From: Bryopsis sp. KO-2023
Lineage: Eukaryota > Chlorophyta > Ulvophyceae > Bryopsidales > Bryopsidaceae
Reading direction: 5' to 3'
Length of the DNA stretch: 64,000 bases
NCBI GenBank assembly: GCA_030272585.1
Contig: BSYQ01000003.1
Coordinates: 7,006,001-7,070,000 of the forward strand
Numbering within the stretch: position 1 is the stretch's first letter; each line of letters opens with the position of its first letter. Positions 23,553-35,473 of this stretch are shown here, piece after piece. The position numbers and the translations under genes were made by a program. The notes under the pieces are model-generated. The model saw only the letters and a program-made list of their open reading frames with translations. It ran no database searches and was not told the DNA's origin.

Positions 23553-23690
23553 GGATAAGATTTTTGGATCCATCAGTGTGGTTTACAGTTTTAAATGAAG
23601 AATCGCGCACATGCAACTCGAGCTGGTTGTGAATTTTGGGAAAAGTAGCAAAAGAGAGAGGGAGAATCGGGATGGGTCTGAAACCGTTCT
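23553..23690. repeat. Single diverged copy of the 144-bp satellite unit
   Basis: The run GGATCCATCAGTGTGGTTTA, GCACATGCAACTCGAGCTGG and GAATTTTGGGA follows the order of the satellite unit at 25020-26240. Confidence 0.75.
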
Positions 23691-24229
23691 TGAAGGGGAT
23701 GCCAGCAAGCTGGCCATCGAGTTGTTTACCCCTGTGAGGCAAGAATTGTCCATAAGAGATGGATGATTGGTGATGTGATTTGGTTTTTGTTTGGGAATAT
23801 ATATATGATGGCAACGCTTGGGAAAAGGAGTGCATGCTCTACTGAGGTTGGCGTTTATTTTGGAGTATGTGTGTGCGTGGAAAACGGGGGAATTTTGCTG
23901 GAGAGAGACAACCCCTAAAGGTAGTGATGAGGGGATTAGCGACATGAGAAGGAATTCATGTGGCCATCGTGGATATCGGAATCAGAAAAAGCGTTTCGAG
24001 ACAGGTTATTAATGGCAGTGCGGTTGATGCACTGGAGGACACACAGAAGGAGTGAAAAATGATATCAGGTACCAGTTGCATTTGGTCTGGGCATTCAATT
24101 CATGATGCAGCTTCTAATTCTGGTTATTTTTGTCTCACTGCTGTGGGTTTAGGTCCCCCTTTAAATTTTTGTTCTTATGTGCATTTGGTATTGGCATTTA
24201 GTTTCGGGTGTTTTTTTTTCCAGAAAATC

Positions 24230-24850
24230 AAAAAATGTAAGAAGAAAGAGAAAAGGGATTCAAGAAGCCGTCAAGAAATAGCAAAGGGGATGGAGATCAA
24301 CATCCTGGACTGACATGAGGGTAATCTGTCGGAATGAGGGAACAGAAATTGGAATCAATACATGCATCCCTTGCAAGGGGGGATCGGAGTAAAGCAGTGC
24401 CATGTTGGCGGAATGGAGAAGGCTTATGAGCTGGAATATACCGGGTAGGAGAGATTCTGCGGGTTTGGCTCCCTCTTTGCATTTTTTTTCTTTGGCTTTT
24501 CCTGTTGTAGCATTAAGAGATGCCTGAATGCATTTTGTAATTATAGTCATTTAGTATTGGCATTTACTTGTGGAAACCATATTTCAGGGAGGTGCCAGGA
24601 AATCAAGAAACATAAGAAGCAAACAGGATTGAAGAAGCCGTTGAGAAAAACAGAGGAGGGGATGGAGATCGACATCCTGGACTGACATGAGGGAAATCAG
24701 CCAGGACAAATGGGGCTGAATATGTGCATCCCTTGCAAAGGGGGATTAGAGTGAAGTGTTGCCAGGCTGGCAAAAGGAACAAGACCAATTGGGCCAGAAT
24801 TGACCACAAAAAATATACACTGATCGTGGATGCAACAAATGAAAGTGCTG
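24230..24850. repeat. Two diverged copies of a 370-bp repeat
   Basis: CATCCTGGACTGACATGAGGG occurs at about 24301 and 24672, each followed by a stretch with GCATCCCTTGCAA. The second copy continues with GTTGCCAGGCTGGCAAAAGG, also found at about 26268 next to the satellite and, inverted, near 59000. Confidence 0.7.
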
Positions 24851-25019
24851 GTCAGGGGCGACCTCATTATTGACAGAAGGCCAGAAAATGCCATGTGGCA
24901 GGTAGATAGGTTCAATTCTTGAGCAAGAAGTTTCGAGAGAATACGCAACTGAGACGAATGGTCAGCTTTTTTAAATCTGTGCTTTGAAAGCAAAGCAAAG
25001 CACTGCTTTCTCAAATATT

Positions 25020-26240
25020 CCTGGCTGTTGTGAGCTGGCGGTGAATTTGGGAGAATGTGACAAAAAAGAGGGAGAATCGGGATGGATCTGCCCGTATCAC
25101 CGCTGCTGGATAAGATGTTTGGATCCATCAGTGTGGTTTACAGTTTTAAATGAAGGATCGGGCACATGCAACCCGAGTTGGTTGTGAATTTTGGGAGAAT
25201 GTGACAAAAAAGAGGGAGAATCGGGATGGATCTGCCCGTATCACCGCTGCTGGATAAGATGTTTGGATCCATCAGTGTGGTTTACAGTTTTAAATGAAGG
25301 ATCGCGCACATGCAACCCGAGCTGGTTGTGAATTTTGGGAGAATGTGACAAAAAAGAGGGAGAATCGGGATGGATCTGCCCGTATCACCGCTGCTGGATA
25401 AGATGTTTGGATCCATCAGTGTGGTTTACAGTCTTAAATGAAGGATCGGGCACATGCAACCCGAGTTGGTTGTGAATTTTGGGAGAATGTGACAAAAAAG
25501 AGGGAGATTCGGGATGGATCTGCCCGTATCACCGCTGCTGGATAAGATGTTTGGATCCATCAGTGTGGTTTACAGTCTTAAATGAAGGATCGGGCACATG
25601 CAACCCGAGTTGGTTGTGAATTTTGGGAGAATGTGACAAAAAAGAGGGAGATTCGGGATGGATCTGCCCGTATCACCGCTGCTGGATAAGATGTTTGGAT
25701 CCATCAGTGTGGTTAACAGTTTTAAATGAAGGATCGCGCACATGCAACCCGAGTTGGTTGTGAATTTTGGGAGAATGTGACAAAAAAGAGGGAGAATCGG
25801 GATGCGTCTGCCCGTATCACCGCTGCTGGATAAGATGTTTGGATCCATCAGTGTGGTTTACAGTCTTAAATGAAAGATCGGGCACATGCAACCCGAGTTG
25901 GTTGTGAATTTTGGGAGAATGTGACAAAAAAGAGGGAGATTCGGGATGGATCTGCCCGTATCACCGCTGCTGGATAAGATGTTTGGATCCATCAGTGTGG
26001 TTTACAGTCTTAAATGAAGGATCGGGCACATGCAACCCGAGTTGGTTGTGAATTTTGGGAGAATGTGACAAAAAAGAGGGAGATTCGGGATGGATCTGCC
26101 CGTATCACCGCTGCTGGATAAGATGTTTGGATCCATCAGGGTGCGTTTACAGTCTTAAATGAAGGATCGGGCACATGCAACCCGAGTTGGTTGTGAATTT
26201 TGGGAGAATGTGACAAAAAAGAGGGAGATTCGGGATGGGT
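25020..26240. repeat. 144-bp satellite array, about 8.5 copies
   Basis: The motif AATGTGACAAAAAAGAGGGA recurs at 25054, 25198, 25342, 25486, 25630, 25774, 25918, 26062 and 26206, exactly 144 bp apart. Copies differ at a few bases only. Each unit also holds GGATCCATCAGTGTGGTTTA. Although 144 is a multiple of three, most units carry a stop in every frame, so this is not a repeat protein. Confidence 0.95.
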
Positions 26241-26600
26241 CTCTTGCAAAGGGGGATAAGAGTAAAGTGTTGCCAGGCTGGCAAAAGGGAGAAGGCCAAT
26301 TGGGCCACAATTGGCCACAAAAAATTATGTTCGTATTAGCATTGATGTCGGGAGATGAACAAGAATGGTTAGCTTAAATAGGGGCAGCTGGTTTAGGCTG
26401 TTTGTTCAGAAAAAAAAAGGCTCGATCGAAGAAAAGGAAGAGTCAAAGAGCCCATTTTGCTGGGCAATGATTGTCAAAAATTCTGTGTCACTGCTGAATG
26501 AAGCACAGTAAAAAACATCAGCAATCAATGTTTTCAGAGCAGTGCTGCTACTGCTCCTGGGAGATTATCAGAGGGAATGTGTGGACTTGTAAGCTATCCC
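26241..26600. repeat. Single-copy tail of the satellite element
   Basis: This stretch, from CTTGCAAAGGGGGATAAGAG to GGACTTGTAAGCTATCC, is repeated in inverted orientation at 58676-59040, again directly next to 144-bp satellite units. Satellite plus tail therefore form one mobile or duplicated element. Confidence 0.85.
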
Positions 26601-27702
26601 CTGTGATATTTATTGAAATTGAGACATGTACTGATTTTCCAATTGTTGTCGCCTGACACCGCATTATGAGTCATTGATAGTGGAAATTATATTGGAAAAC
26701 CTTTCGCTGTAGAATGAGGGGCTTTCTTAAACTTTGCTTTGTTGATTATATCTCAAAACTGTCATTTCCGAGCATGAGGAGGTTTGAATAGAATCTGTTG
26801 GCTTTCTTTCACCTGCCACACTGAATTTTTTTTAAGATATCAACATCTCTGTTTTAAAACCCCACAAAATTTTACCCCTTCCATTCTAATTTCATGTGTG
26901 AAAAAGACCCACTACCCACTACCCTCCCATCCGACCACAACTCCATTTTTTTTTTTAAAGGAAAATACAAGAAAGAGCAAGGTCCTGTTGCTCCCTGGAA
27001 AAAACAGAACAAAACGAAAGGCCTGAAAGCAAGTGAGGGAAAAGTCCAGCCAAGGATCCCAACTTCTGACAAAACAAAAATCGACACACCCCCGATTCGT
27101 TACACAGTACCCTTAAGTGGAAGAATATCATCTATTCACTCCCCCTTTCCGGAATTTTTGATTAACATTTTTTAGACAATTCTATAATTTGGCCATCCCA
27201 TATCTCCACGATTTTACAATGGCCCCCAGCAAAAAAACAAAAGGCCATTCCATCCAAGAATATTTAACCACTACATTCACTCCTCCCTGCCCCTTCCCAC
27301 TCTCTCTCAAACAAACCCCCCCTTTCCCTCACTCACTCTCTCACTCTTTTTTTTGCATGACACAAATATATGCATCAAGAGATTTCCCCCCCCCCCCCCT
27401 CCCTCCCTCCCTTTCAACCACACCTCTCTCTCTCTCTCCGATATGAAAAGATTTTGAAATTGAAAAAATTATGCAATCGATCCCACCCTCGGTAAATCTC
27501 CGGTGGGTGCTGGTGGTGTTTTTTTTTTTCGGTTTCTTTTCCGCCGTCCATTTCAATTTTCATACAATCCCCCCCCCATAAAACAGGCTTCAACAAGGAA
27601 TTCTGGTGATCGTGTCGCAACAAAAATCTAGACCTGCTCCCCCCTTTCTCGTTCGATGCAAGTGATTCGCAACCTCCCCCCCCCCAAAAAAAAAAAAGAG
27701 TG
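26601..27702. other. Spacer with pyrimidine-rich tract, no gene seen
   Basis: No supported exon. C-runs and CTCTCT repeats occur at about 27386-27438. Part of this stretch may be the 3' untranslated region of the minus-strand gene that ends at 27703. Confidence 0.5.
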
Positions 27703-30700
27703 TCAATATTGCCTGTAGTGGCCATGCAAGGGAGTCCCTCCCATTTCGGATTCCATTGGAGGATGCCCGTCCCCAAATTGACTGGATCCTCGGCCACAAC
27801 TCAAGTCAGACCGCTGTCTCTGAATTCCGCCTGGACTGGTAGGCTCCTCCGGAACCGCAACATCGATAGCAATGACGTTGCCACGAATCTTATGGGTCCC
27901 ATGTGAAACAACCCTCTGTACAAAAAAAAAACAACACAAGCCATATCAGCGTGGAAATTCTCACACCACAAAAATTCTCCTGCCTCACGAAGTCATAGTG
28001 GGATATTGTGGAAAAAGGGCAGATATGGATATTCATAGGTGAACTGCGTTGTGTGTTTAAGCAGCTGGCCCATATCACAAACGAGGGGGGGGCTTTCACC
28101 TCGCCAGAAACCCAAACATCAACAGAGCTATACCAAGACGGTGAAAAAAACCACAAAATCAATGATTCTCAAGAAAGGATCCACATGGGTGCGTAAGTTG
28201 CAGGGTTGATGACGGGCGGTCGTCAATTGAGCTTGCCTGTATTGCTGCCTCTGTTTCAAAAGTGATGAACCCGAATCCTCTATGCTCCTTTTTGTTCTCC
28301 TTGGCTCGAGGGATGAAGACATCCATGACGTATCCGTACCGAGTAAAATATTCCCGCAGGTCCTGATCTGTGGTCTCTTTCGACAATTTGCCCACGAATA
28401 TTCGAGGGCCCACCCTGCATGACAGCACCCAACCCAATAAGCAACTCACCCGTTTTTTCCTGGCTCCTGAAAATCAGTGGTGCTCTGGTTACCATTGGTG
28501 GAGCAAAAGAATACAAAAAAAAGTAACCTTTGCTATGGCCCCATCCACCCAAGAAACTGACATAATTCTGCTTCCACCATCAAACGCTGTTGTTCTCTCA
28601 TACAACAGTATGAGACTCCTTGCAACGACAAGGATTTTTGAACACCACCTCATCTCAGACAAAAACACACACTCTTCGAAAGGAATGAAAATCAAAAAAT
28701 CCACCTCTAGCTGCTGTGAAGTTACGCACCGGACTTTCGGAACCCTGCCAGTGTCTCCACCTTGGGAAGACTGAACAGAATGCACCGATTGGGCGACGTT
28801 CGCAGGTTCGCCCTGATAGCTACCAACCGGTGGATTTGGTGGGGGTGGCACCCCAACAATGCCAGGAGTTCCTATGCACACACACACATCAGCCGTCACT
28901 CTTCAACACTAAACAAAAAAAAAGAAAAAATTATGGAGACCAGACATCAACTGAGGCAGGTGACAATAAAAGCTGACCAAGGAGGGAAGACGTCGATCAG
29001 CCACTTTCAAACACAGTAAGCTAAACACTGACTCTCTGCTCACCAGATTCCACTGCTCTGGTTGCGATTTCCCGTAGGTTGGCAGCAAAATTTGGGTCAA
29101 GTTGCATCCCTTGCGACAGCGAATCCAACCCTACTAGCCCTTGTGATAAAGGGTCCAGTAGAGCTGCGAGCCCTGAGGATGCTGGGGAAGCTGCAAAATC
29201 GGGCATCAACCCAGGCGGAAGAACAAGTCCCGAAGTTGAAACCGCATCTGAACCAAAACCCAGAGAGGATTCAGAAACCGAGAAGAAAAGAAATGAGGAG
29301 AAAAACAAGAAAAGAGTGACAAATGTGTGAGAAAATATCGAAAATTACTTTTCAAGTCTAGTGATACTTTTTTACATAGATATGGAATTCGTCTTACTTT
29401 TTGAAAATCATTCTCTTCAATTAAGAAGTTGAAACAAAACTGATTTTTAAATAAGAATATTCATTCTAAACCTGTGTTTCATATTTTCCCCCAATTCACC
29501 TTGCTCAACCTCCATTACACTGGCTGGTCTCTGGCTCATTGCCATGTACTGCTGTTGCTCCCTCAACACTTGGAAGAGCTCCATTTGATTTTCAAACTGG
29601 GCCGCTTGCAGGGCAGCCAGACTGGTTGCAAGATCATCAGGTGGGAGGCTTAAGGCTGGAGCTAGGGACACGGCCAGACTGGAATCAGGTTGGGGAGGCA
29701 TGGGGGGTGGAGGAATGTGACTCTGGCCCATGGGGGGGTATCCATGGGGAGGAGGTGGGGGGGGGAAAGGAGGCGGGGGCTGAACAGCTCCTGGATGGTC
29801 TTTCGGAGTTGCACGATCCACCACAACTTCATGGTCATCGAATCTGAGTTGAGAACATGATTTGAGCAATAAGCTACAGACATACCCAATCCTTTGGAAA
29901 AAAAACGTATTGGAGGGGGATTGGAGTCTTTGGCATTGGTGTTGTGTGAGCGACTCACGTGTGTCTGACTGCCATGACTCTCTCTGTCGAAGAGGGGTCT
30001 GCGAAAGTGACGAAGCCGATGCCTCGGTGGCCGTGGCGAGCGTGGTCCCTTGGCATATAGGCATCGTCGATCCTTCCAAACCGCTCGAAATATTCTCGGA
30101 AGCGCTCCTCCGTCACTTGAAGCGGGATTCTTGCAACAAAAATCCGGCGAGTCCTCAATGGCACCGGCTCTCCCTGTTTGGACAACGGTTGTGCGAGCTG
30201 GGTTACTAACCAGAAAGCCAGTGGGGGCTCCTCTTTGACACATTCTCATGGGCGCTCGGTGAATTCTACAAAGTTGAGCTAAGTGGAGTGCATGAATTTG
30301 AGTTTGTGGGAAACATTTCCAGCGGGGTCAATCGATTATTGTCAAGGCATTGAGGTGTCATTCAGGGAGGGCTGCAACATAGTTGAAAATCAACCAATCG
30401 AAAATACGTTCGATAGCATGTTCTAAAGTTGGGTTTTCCTCTACCGTGAAGAAATAAACTACTAATTCTTTTCAGTCGGAGTAAAACCCGATCATTTCTT
30501 TTCCCTGGAGGAAAACCTGTCGTTTTGTTCGACCATCAATCGGGTAAATTTAGACTCACTCTCGGAACAGCCGGTTTGACATCGCATCGTCTGCCCTCAA
30601 TATAGTGCGAAGCATTCAATGCATTTTCCACAGACATGGGATCCCCGTAATTGACAAATCCAAATCCTCGCGACCTCCCAGTTTGTTTATCGCGGACGAC

Positions 30701-31108
30701 CTCCACAGAGTCCAAATTCCCGAACTGAGAAAAATGCCATTGGAGAGCACCTTCACTGCTCAACACAAAATGAACCATCGAGTTGGCTTAATTATTGAGG
30801 AAAATAACACACACACCCTCCCCCACTCCACAACCAGAGGAAAAAATAGCATATCTAATGGAAAGAACAATTCAAGATTTAAAATAAAAAACATATTTCT
30901 CTCTCATAACATAATTTGACCGACGAGGCCGCCTCTCTCTACACCGTCTCTGTATTTTTTAAATCTTGCTTTTCAAGGGGGATTTAATTTTCAATTCTAA
31001 AAAAAGTAAAAAAAAACAGAATAGTAAAACCCCCACAAATATATCAACTTACTCGGAGGTCCATGGCAGACCCAGCACGATCAACTTTGTGCTTTTGAAT
31101 TTGGCCAT
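27703..31108 (-). CDS. TDP-43-like RNA-binding protein with three RRMs
   Basis: Eight exons on the minus strand join in frame: 31108-31053, 30755-30560, 30197-29959, 29843-29500, 29247-29044, 28871-28730, 28414-28237, 27915-27703 (523 residues). RRM1 (about 7-82) has KLIVLGLPW and SRGFGFVNY, and its HYIEGRRCDVK matches the TDP-43 RRM1 end. RRM2 (about 102-180) has RRIFVARIP and RGIGFVTFA. A Pro-rich and Gln-rich linker follows. RRM3 (about 397-475) has RIFVGKL, YGYVMDVFIP and RGFGFITFE, close to TDP-43 RRM2. Such proteins bind UG-rich RNA and act in splicing and mRNA stability in the nucleus. The intron after 28237 starts with GC rather than GT. The start is set by ATG at 31108, seven codons before the first RRM strand. 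Confidence 0.92.
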
Positions 31109-31280
31109 CCAGGTTTAGTTGGGAGATTTTCCGGTGATTTGCCAAAAGCAAAACCTTGCGCTCTTCCAACTATAAACCACTTGCTCTCTCTCTCTCTCAC
31201 AGAAGGGCAACTCTTATAAAGTCCTAAAAAAAAAAAACAGGAAGGGGGGGTGGAAATCCTCTCAGTTGATCGTGCTGGGT
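31070..31280 (-). promoter_or_regulatory. 17-bp inverted repeat between upstream leader and first RRM codons
   Basis: AGTTGATCGTGCTGGGT lies on the plus strand at 31264-31280 and its exact reverse complement at 31070-31086. The second copy is inside exon 1 of the TDP-43-like gene. If the transcript starts upstream of 31280, leader and coding region could pair over 17 bp close to the start codon. A regulatory role is inference. Confidence 0.4.
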
Positions 31281-32326
31281 ATCCACTAATTTTCGTATTC
31301 TTGTCTCAAACCCAGCCAGAATGAATCCATCAAAGGAAACAAACGATAACAAGCTAAACTCAAAGAGCGCGAAACAATGCCTGGGCCCAACAAGAAAAAC
31401 AAATCTGTCGATCAAGCCCTTTTTGGACACCACTGGACGCGCGCGTCTGACTGCGGAAAAACCGTTGGGTTCCAGAAAAACGTACGAGCCGATGTCTTCA
31501 TACAGTATTAGTTTTCCTGCATCTCCTCTCCGGGTGGGAGAGGGTTACGTGCAAACGATAGGAGCGCACTAACTATTATCGCGGGTGGAATTCTTGTGAA
31601 CTGCAACTGTTCTGGCAATTTTCGAAGCCTGTGGGCGACCCTTCTGGACGCGCGCGCCGGATTTCAGAACCGGACTCGAGATGTGACAACAAGTCGTCAC
31701 TCTCCTTCATCGCGCAAGTCCGAAAACCGAGTCCAGGGACGCGAGAATTTCAAGGTTGAGTTTTCTACCGGTCGCCCCCCAACACTGCGCATCAACTCAC
31801 GAGTAGACTCCGTTTGACATCGCCTTCGTCAGTCCCTCCCAGAAGCACTGCGAACGATTTGGGTCGTCTCCCTGCGCAACGTCGAGCACTGGTTACGAAA
31901 CGAAACACGGGTTGTTCCCTTCCGTTTCAAACTATTGTTTCGCCACAGGGGCTCAGGTGCGTGTGGCTGGGACATTGTGGACAATTCTGCCAAGTTCGCA
32001 CCAAAGGGAATTATTCGGGGTAACCAACGGAATCGAGCGGGATGCCCCCAGCGAAAGATGCTTTTTCCTGTGGAATCTTTTCTGACAGGCCACATCGAGC
32101 GTGCCCAAGCGAAACTGACAGCCCCTTCTGCTCTTGCGTTCGTTTTTGGACGATTTTGCCAATCGCAGATCTTTTGACGCCTGAAAACATCCCACGTGGA
32201 ACGTGATATTGCTCGAGTTGGGTTTCAGCTGATAAAAGACTTGCCGCGCAGCAGGATTTTTCCACGTTTGAACAACACGTAGAGCTCTGGCGGTGGTGTT
32301 GGAAATACTCCTTCTCTGCGAAAACA
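31109..32326. other. Divergent intergenic region
   Basis: It separates the minus-strand RRM gene from the plus-strand gene starting at 32327 and should hold both promoters. Apart from the inverted repeat ending at 31280, I see no recognisable motif or exon. Confidence 0.5.
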
Positions 32327-32979
32327 ATGGTGTGGGCGGAGGACGTCCATGAGCATCGCTCGAAGGTGGAGCGCAGAAGGGACCGATTGCGCTCCCAAGG
32401 CAAAGACGTCGACGAGTCCAACGCAGCAGACCTCATGCCGGTGGCGATAGTCGTTGCGGTTATAGCCGGCGTCTCTTTATGGATCAACGAAAACCACAAG
32501 CTGTTGCGACGAGGATTTTTGGAGAGGATTCCTGTGATTTCCCGGTTGTTTGGAGGTCGTAAGGCAAGGAAACCCAAAAACGCCAGGACGGCGGCGGCGG
32601 AGGCTGCAGAACGAAGGCAACGAAGCGCGCAGGTGCAATTTGACGCTTTTGTGGGAAAATATGCTTGGACAGAATTTTTTTGACGTCTTCCTTAAATTCT
32701 GTGTGGGGTTTAAGGGGGGGGCAGAACAGCAAGGGGGTGTTGATTTGAGCCCCCATTTATTCTCATTTGTTGATAAGCAAATCACCACATGGGTTTGCTG
32801 GGAGACAGTTGGTAGATGTATTGTTGATTTGTTGGAAATTTGTTGGGTTGAGATCTGTATGGGATTTATTGGTTGTGCAGCTTGGAAGGAGCTCATCTGC
32901 TCAATCCAGTGGGAGTGCATCTGGCCAAAACAGGTCTTCCCGCAAGTCCAGCCGTCGGAGATCAAACAAGAGGCGCTAG
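32327..32979 (+). CDS. Small single-span membrane protein with basic Ser/Arg tail
   Basis: Exon 32327-32632 joins 32881-32979 in phase 0 (134 residues). An unspliced reading would stop at 32683. The protein has a charged N-terminus, one hydrophobic helix (DLMPVAIVVAVIAGVSLW, about residues 35-52), a basic Arg/Lys/Ala segment, and a tail of Ser, Arg and Lys (SSRKSSRRRS). It resembles a tail-exposed ER or organelle membrane protein. I do not recognise the family. Confidence 0.65.
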
Positions 32980-33164
32980 AGCTTGTGTAGGGGCCATGTC
33001 TATTGAGGGAAGAATGGGTAATGTGGGCAAGAAAATTCAAGAGGGTTGGGAACCAGTACATTTGCATGCAAAGGGGCCAACATTTTTCTTTGTCATATTT
33101 TGTAATCATCTTTGAGGTCATTTTTGACGTCTTTGAGAAGAGCTCACGGTCGCCAGCGCGCGCG

Positions 33165-34922
33165 ATGCCGTTTTATTCTTGTCCGACGGTGCGGACGTTG
33201 CCTTGGGTTTATTCGAAGAACTGTTCACGGCGACCATGGAATCTGCGTCAAGCAGGGATACACGGAAATAGGGCGTATAGAAGTTCTGTTAGGGCATGCG
33301 CTGGCGATGACGACGACATCTTCGACGTGTTGGTCGTTGGTGGGGGCGCCGCCGGATTGACGGCGGCGTACTTCGCCTCCGAAAACGTAGAAACCGCACA
33401 GCCTCCGCGCGTAGCTGTTCTGGAACGCACACGCGAGTCGGGAAAGAAAATCCTCATGTCGGGGGGAAGTCGATGCAACGTCTTACCCGCGCACGTGTCC
33501 ATCGAGACCGACTACTTCACAGAATCCAGCCGTTCCGCCCTGCGCGCCGTTTTCTCGTCGTGGGATTTGAAGGGTTGTTTCGGTTGGTTGAAAGACGGTG
33601 TGGGGCTGGACCTGTCCTTCGAAGAAGAAACTCAAAAGTATTTCCCGACCAGCAATTCCTCTAGAGAAGTCAGGGATAAATTGGTGGATGCATGCACTAG
33701 GAATGGAGTGACATTCAGATACAATTCCTTTCTGACCAAAATGACTGATTGTGGGGCTTCTGGGTGGCGATGTGACTTGGCTGATGGAGATGTCAAATTT
33801 GGAAAGCGGATCATTTTTGCCACAGGGGGAAAGTCATTTCCATTGGTGAGGACAAATGTGACATAGGAACCCAGAAAGAAGAAGAAGAAGAAAAGAAAGT
33901 TTCATGAAATCCTCCTCTCTTTTTTTTTCTGAGTGACCTCCTTCTTGTGGGATCATTATGTGGATCTTGATCCCTTTCATGTACGTTTTTTTTTTCTTCC
34001 AGTATTTCTGCCAGGATCCAGGAAATCATAATGCGCGAACAATACACTCTTTAATGGCAGTGGTTGGCCCCCTCCTATCACTCAATTGCATAGTGGATGG
34101 GGCGGATGGGGCTTTCAACCTCGATATACTACATGTGAATGGTATTGGTTGCATGTGGTAGAGACTGACTTGATGTGATGCCAGGTGGGCACTGACGGTA
34201 GTGGACATAACATCATCGAATCCCTTGGCCATAAAATGAACGAAACCTATCCGGCACTCACCCCATTAACTGGGCAACATCCAGGGGGCGAACCACTGCC
34301 GGGGGTTTCCCTGTATGATGTCTCTGTGGAAACACGGGTCAGTAAAGGCAAAGGGGGTGTTCGGCGGTCGGATCGATCAGGGTTTCTTTTCACTCACAAG
34401 GGCTACAGTGGACCCAGCATTTTGGATTTGTCACACTATGCCGTAATGGGGATGGAACGAAATGGTGTGAAGCCGAAGTTGACGGTGAATTGGATAGGCA
34501 AAGATGTGGCATTCTGGGAGGGTGTTCTGAAAAGCACGACGAAAGGCTTGGTTCCAAATCTGTTGCACCGCCAGGGCATTCCACAGCGAATGTGTGATGC
34601 TCTGTGTAGGGCTGCGAATGTCCCACTTGATCGGAGATTGTCTGAAATCAGAAAACTTGAGATGAAATCGTTGCTGGAGGTGCTGACTCGGTATGAGTTG
34701 CCCTATGAGGGCCATCAAAGCTACAAGAAAGCGGAAGTCACTGGGGGCGGGGTGCCTTTATCTGAGTTAGACTGTTCCACGATGGAATCCAGAGTTTTGC
34801 CTGGGGTGTATTTGTGTGGCGAGATTGTGGATGTGTTTGGGAGGATAGGTGGGTTCAACTTTTATTGGGCATGGTTGTCAGGGCGACTCGCAGGATCAAG
34901 TTGCCTGAAATCACTGCTCTGA
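33165..34922 (+). CDS. FAD-dependent oxidoreductase, BaiN/HI0933 family
   Basis: Exons 33165-33845 and 34185-34922 join in phase 0 (472 residues). After an Arg/Ser/Cys-rich stretch of about 50 residues that looks like a transit peptide comes the dinucleotide fold LVVGGGAAGLTAAYFASE, then SGGSRCNV, FATGGKSFPLVGTDGSG spanning the splice site, and near the C-terminus TGGGVPL, VYLCGEIVDVFGRIGGFN and WAWLSGRLAG. These are hallmarks of the HI0933-like flavoproteins, common in bacteria and plastid-bearing eukaryotes. The substrate is not known for most members. Organelle location is inferred from the N-terminus. Length fits the family plus a leader. Confidence 0.92.
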
Positions 34923-35473
34923 AATGCTTGTTATTGCAGGAATTCATTTTATATGATGGAAGGGTTGTTGGAAAGGTTTGTAGAATTCAAGCAATCGGGT
35001 TTCGATTCTCAAGCCCAATTGGCAGCAACCCCTTATCTTGCGTCTGCATGGGTGTAATTGAAAAGGTGTCCTCTCACCATTTTACTGCGTCGTTCACTTT
35101 GACATGCTACCACATTCACTCTTTTTTTGCACTTCTTGGATTTCATCTGTCTGATCTACCTGCCATGTCTTTCTCATTCCAACAGTGGGGCAATGCATAC
35201 GACGCACAAATATTCAAGATTGCCCAAGAGAGATCAATCCTCCTAACTGTACTATGCAACGTATGTTTGTGTGCAAGGATCGAATCAAATAGCAGATTTA
35301 ATAACGTGATCAAAACTGCTGGTTACAGAAAACTTCACCTTTTTTTCCTATTTACGACCCCTGACCTGATTACCCTCCAATGAAGAAAAGCACAGCATAA
35401 ATCTCTGTCAATGCTTCTTCTCAATGTCCTCCACCCTGCCCCCAAAATATACACCTATCCATCCACCCTGCAT
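34923..35473. other. Spacer between converging genes
   Basis: Lies between the stop codons of the flavoprotein (+) and the ARID-like gene (-), and probably holds both 3' untranslated regions. No further feature seen. Confidence 0.5.

Noticed and set aside
25570-25848. 92-codon frame across two satellite units
   Set aside because: Open only because of one base change. The other units have stops in the same frame.
28440-28460. 17-base exon before RRM3 in the TDP-43-like gene
   Set aside because: Including it breaks the reading frame of RRM3, while direct joining of 28730 to 28414 is in frame.
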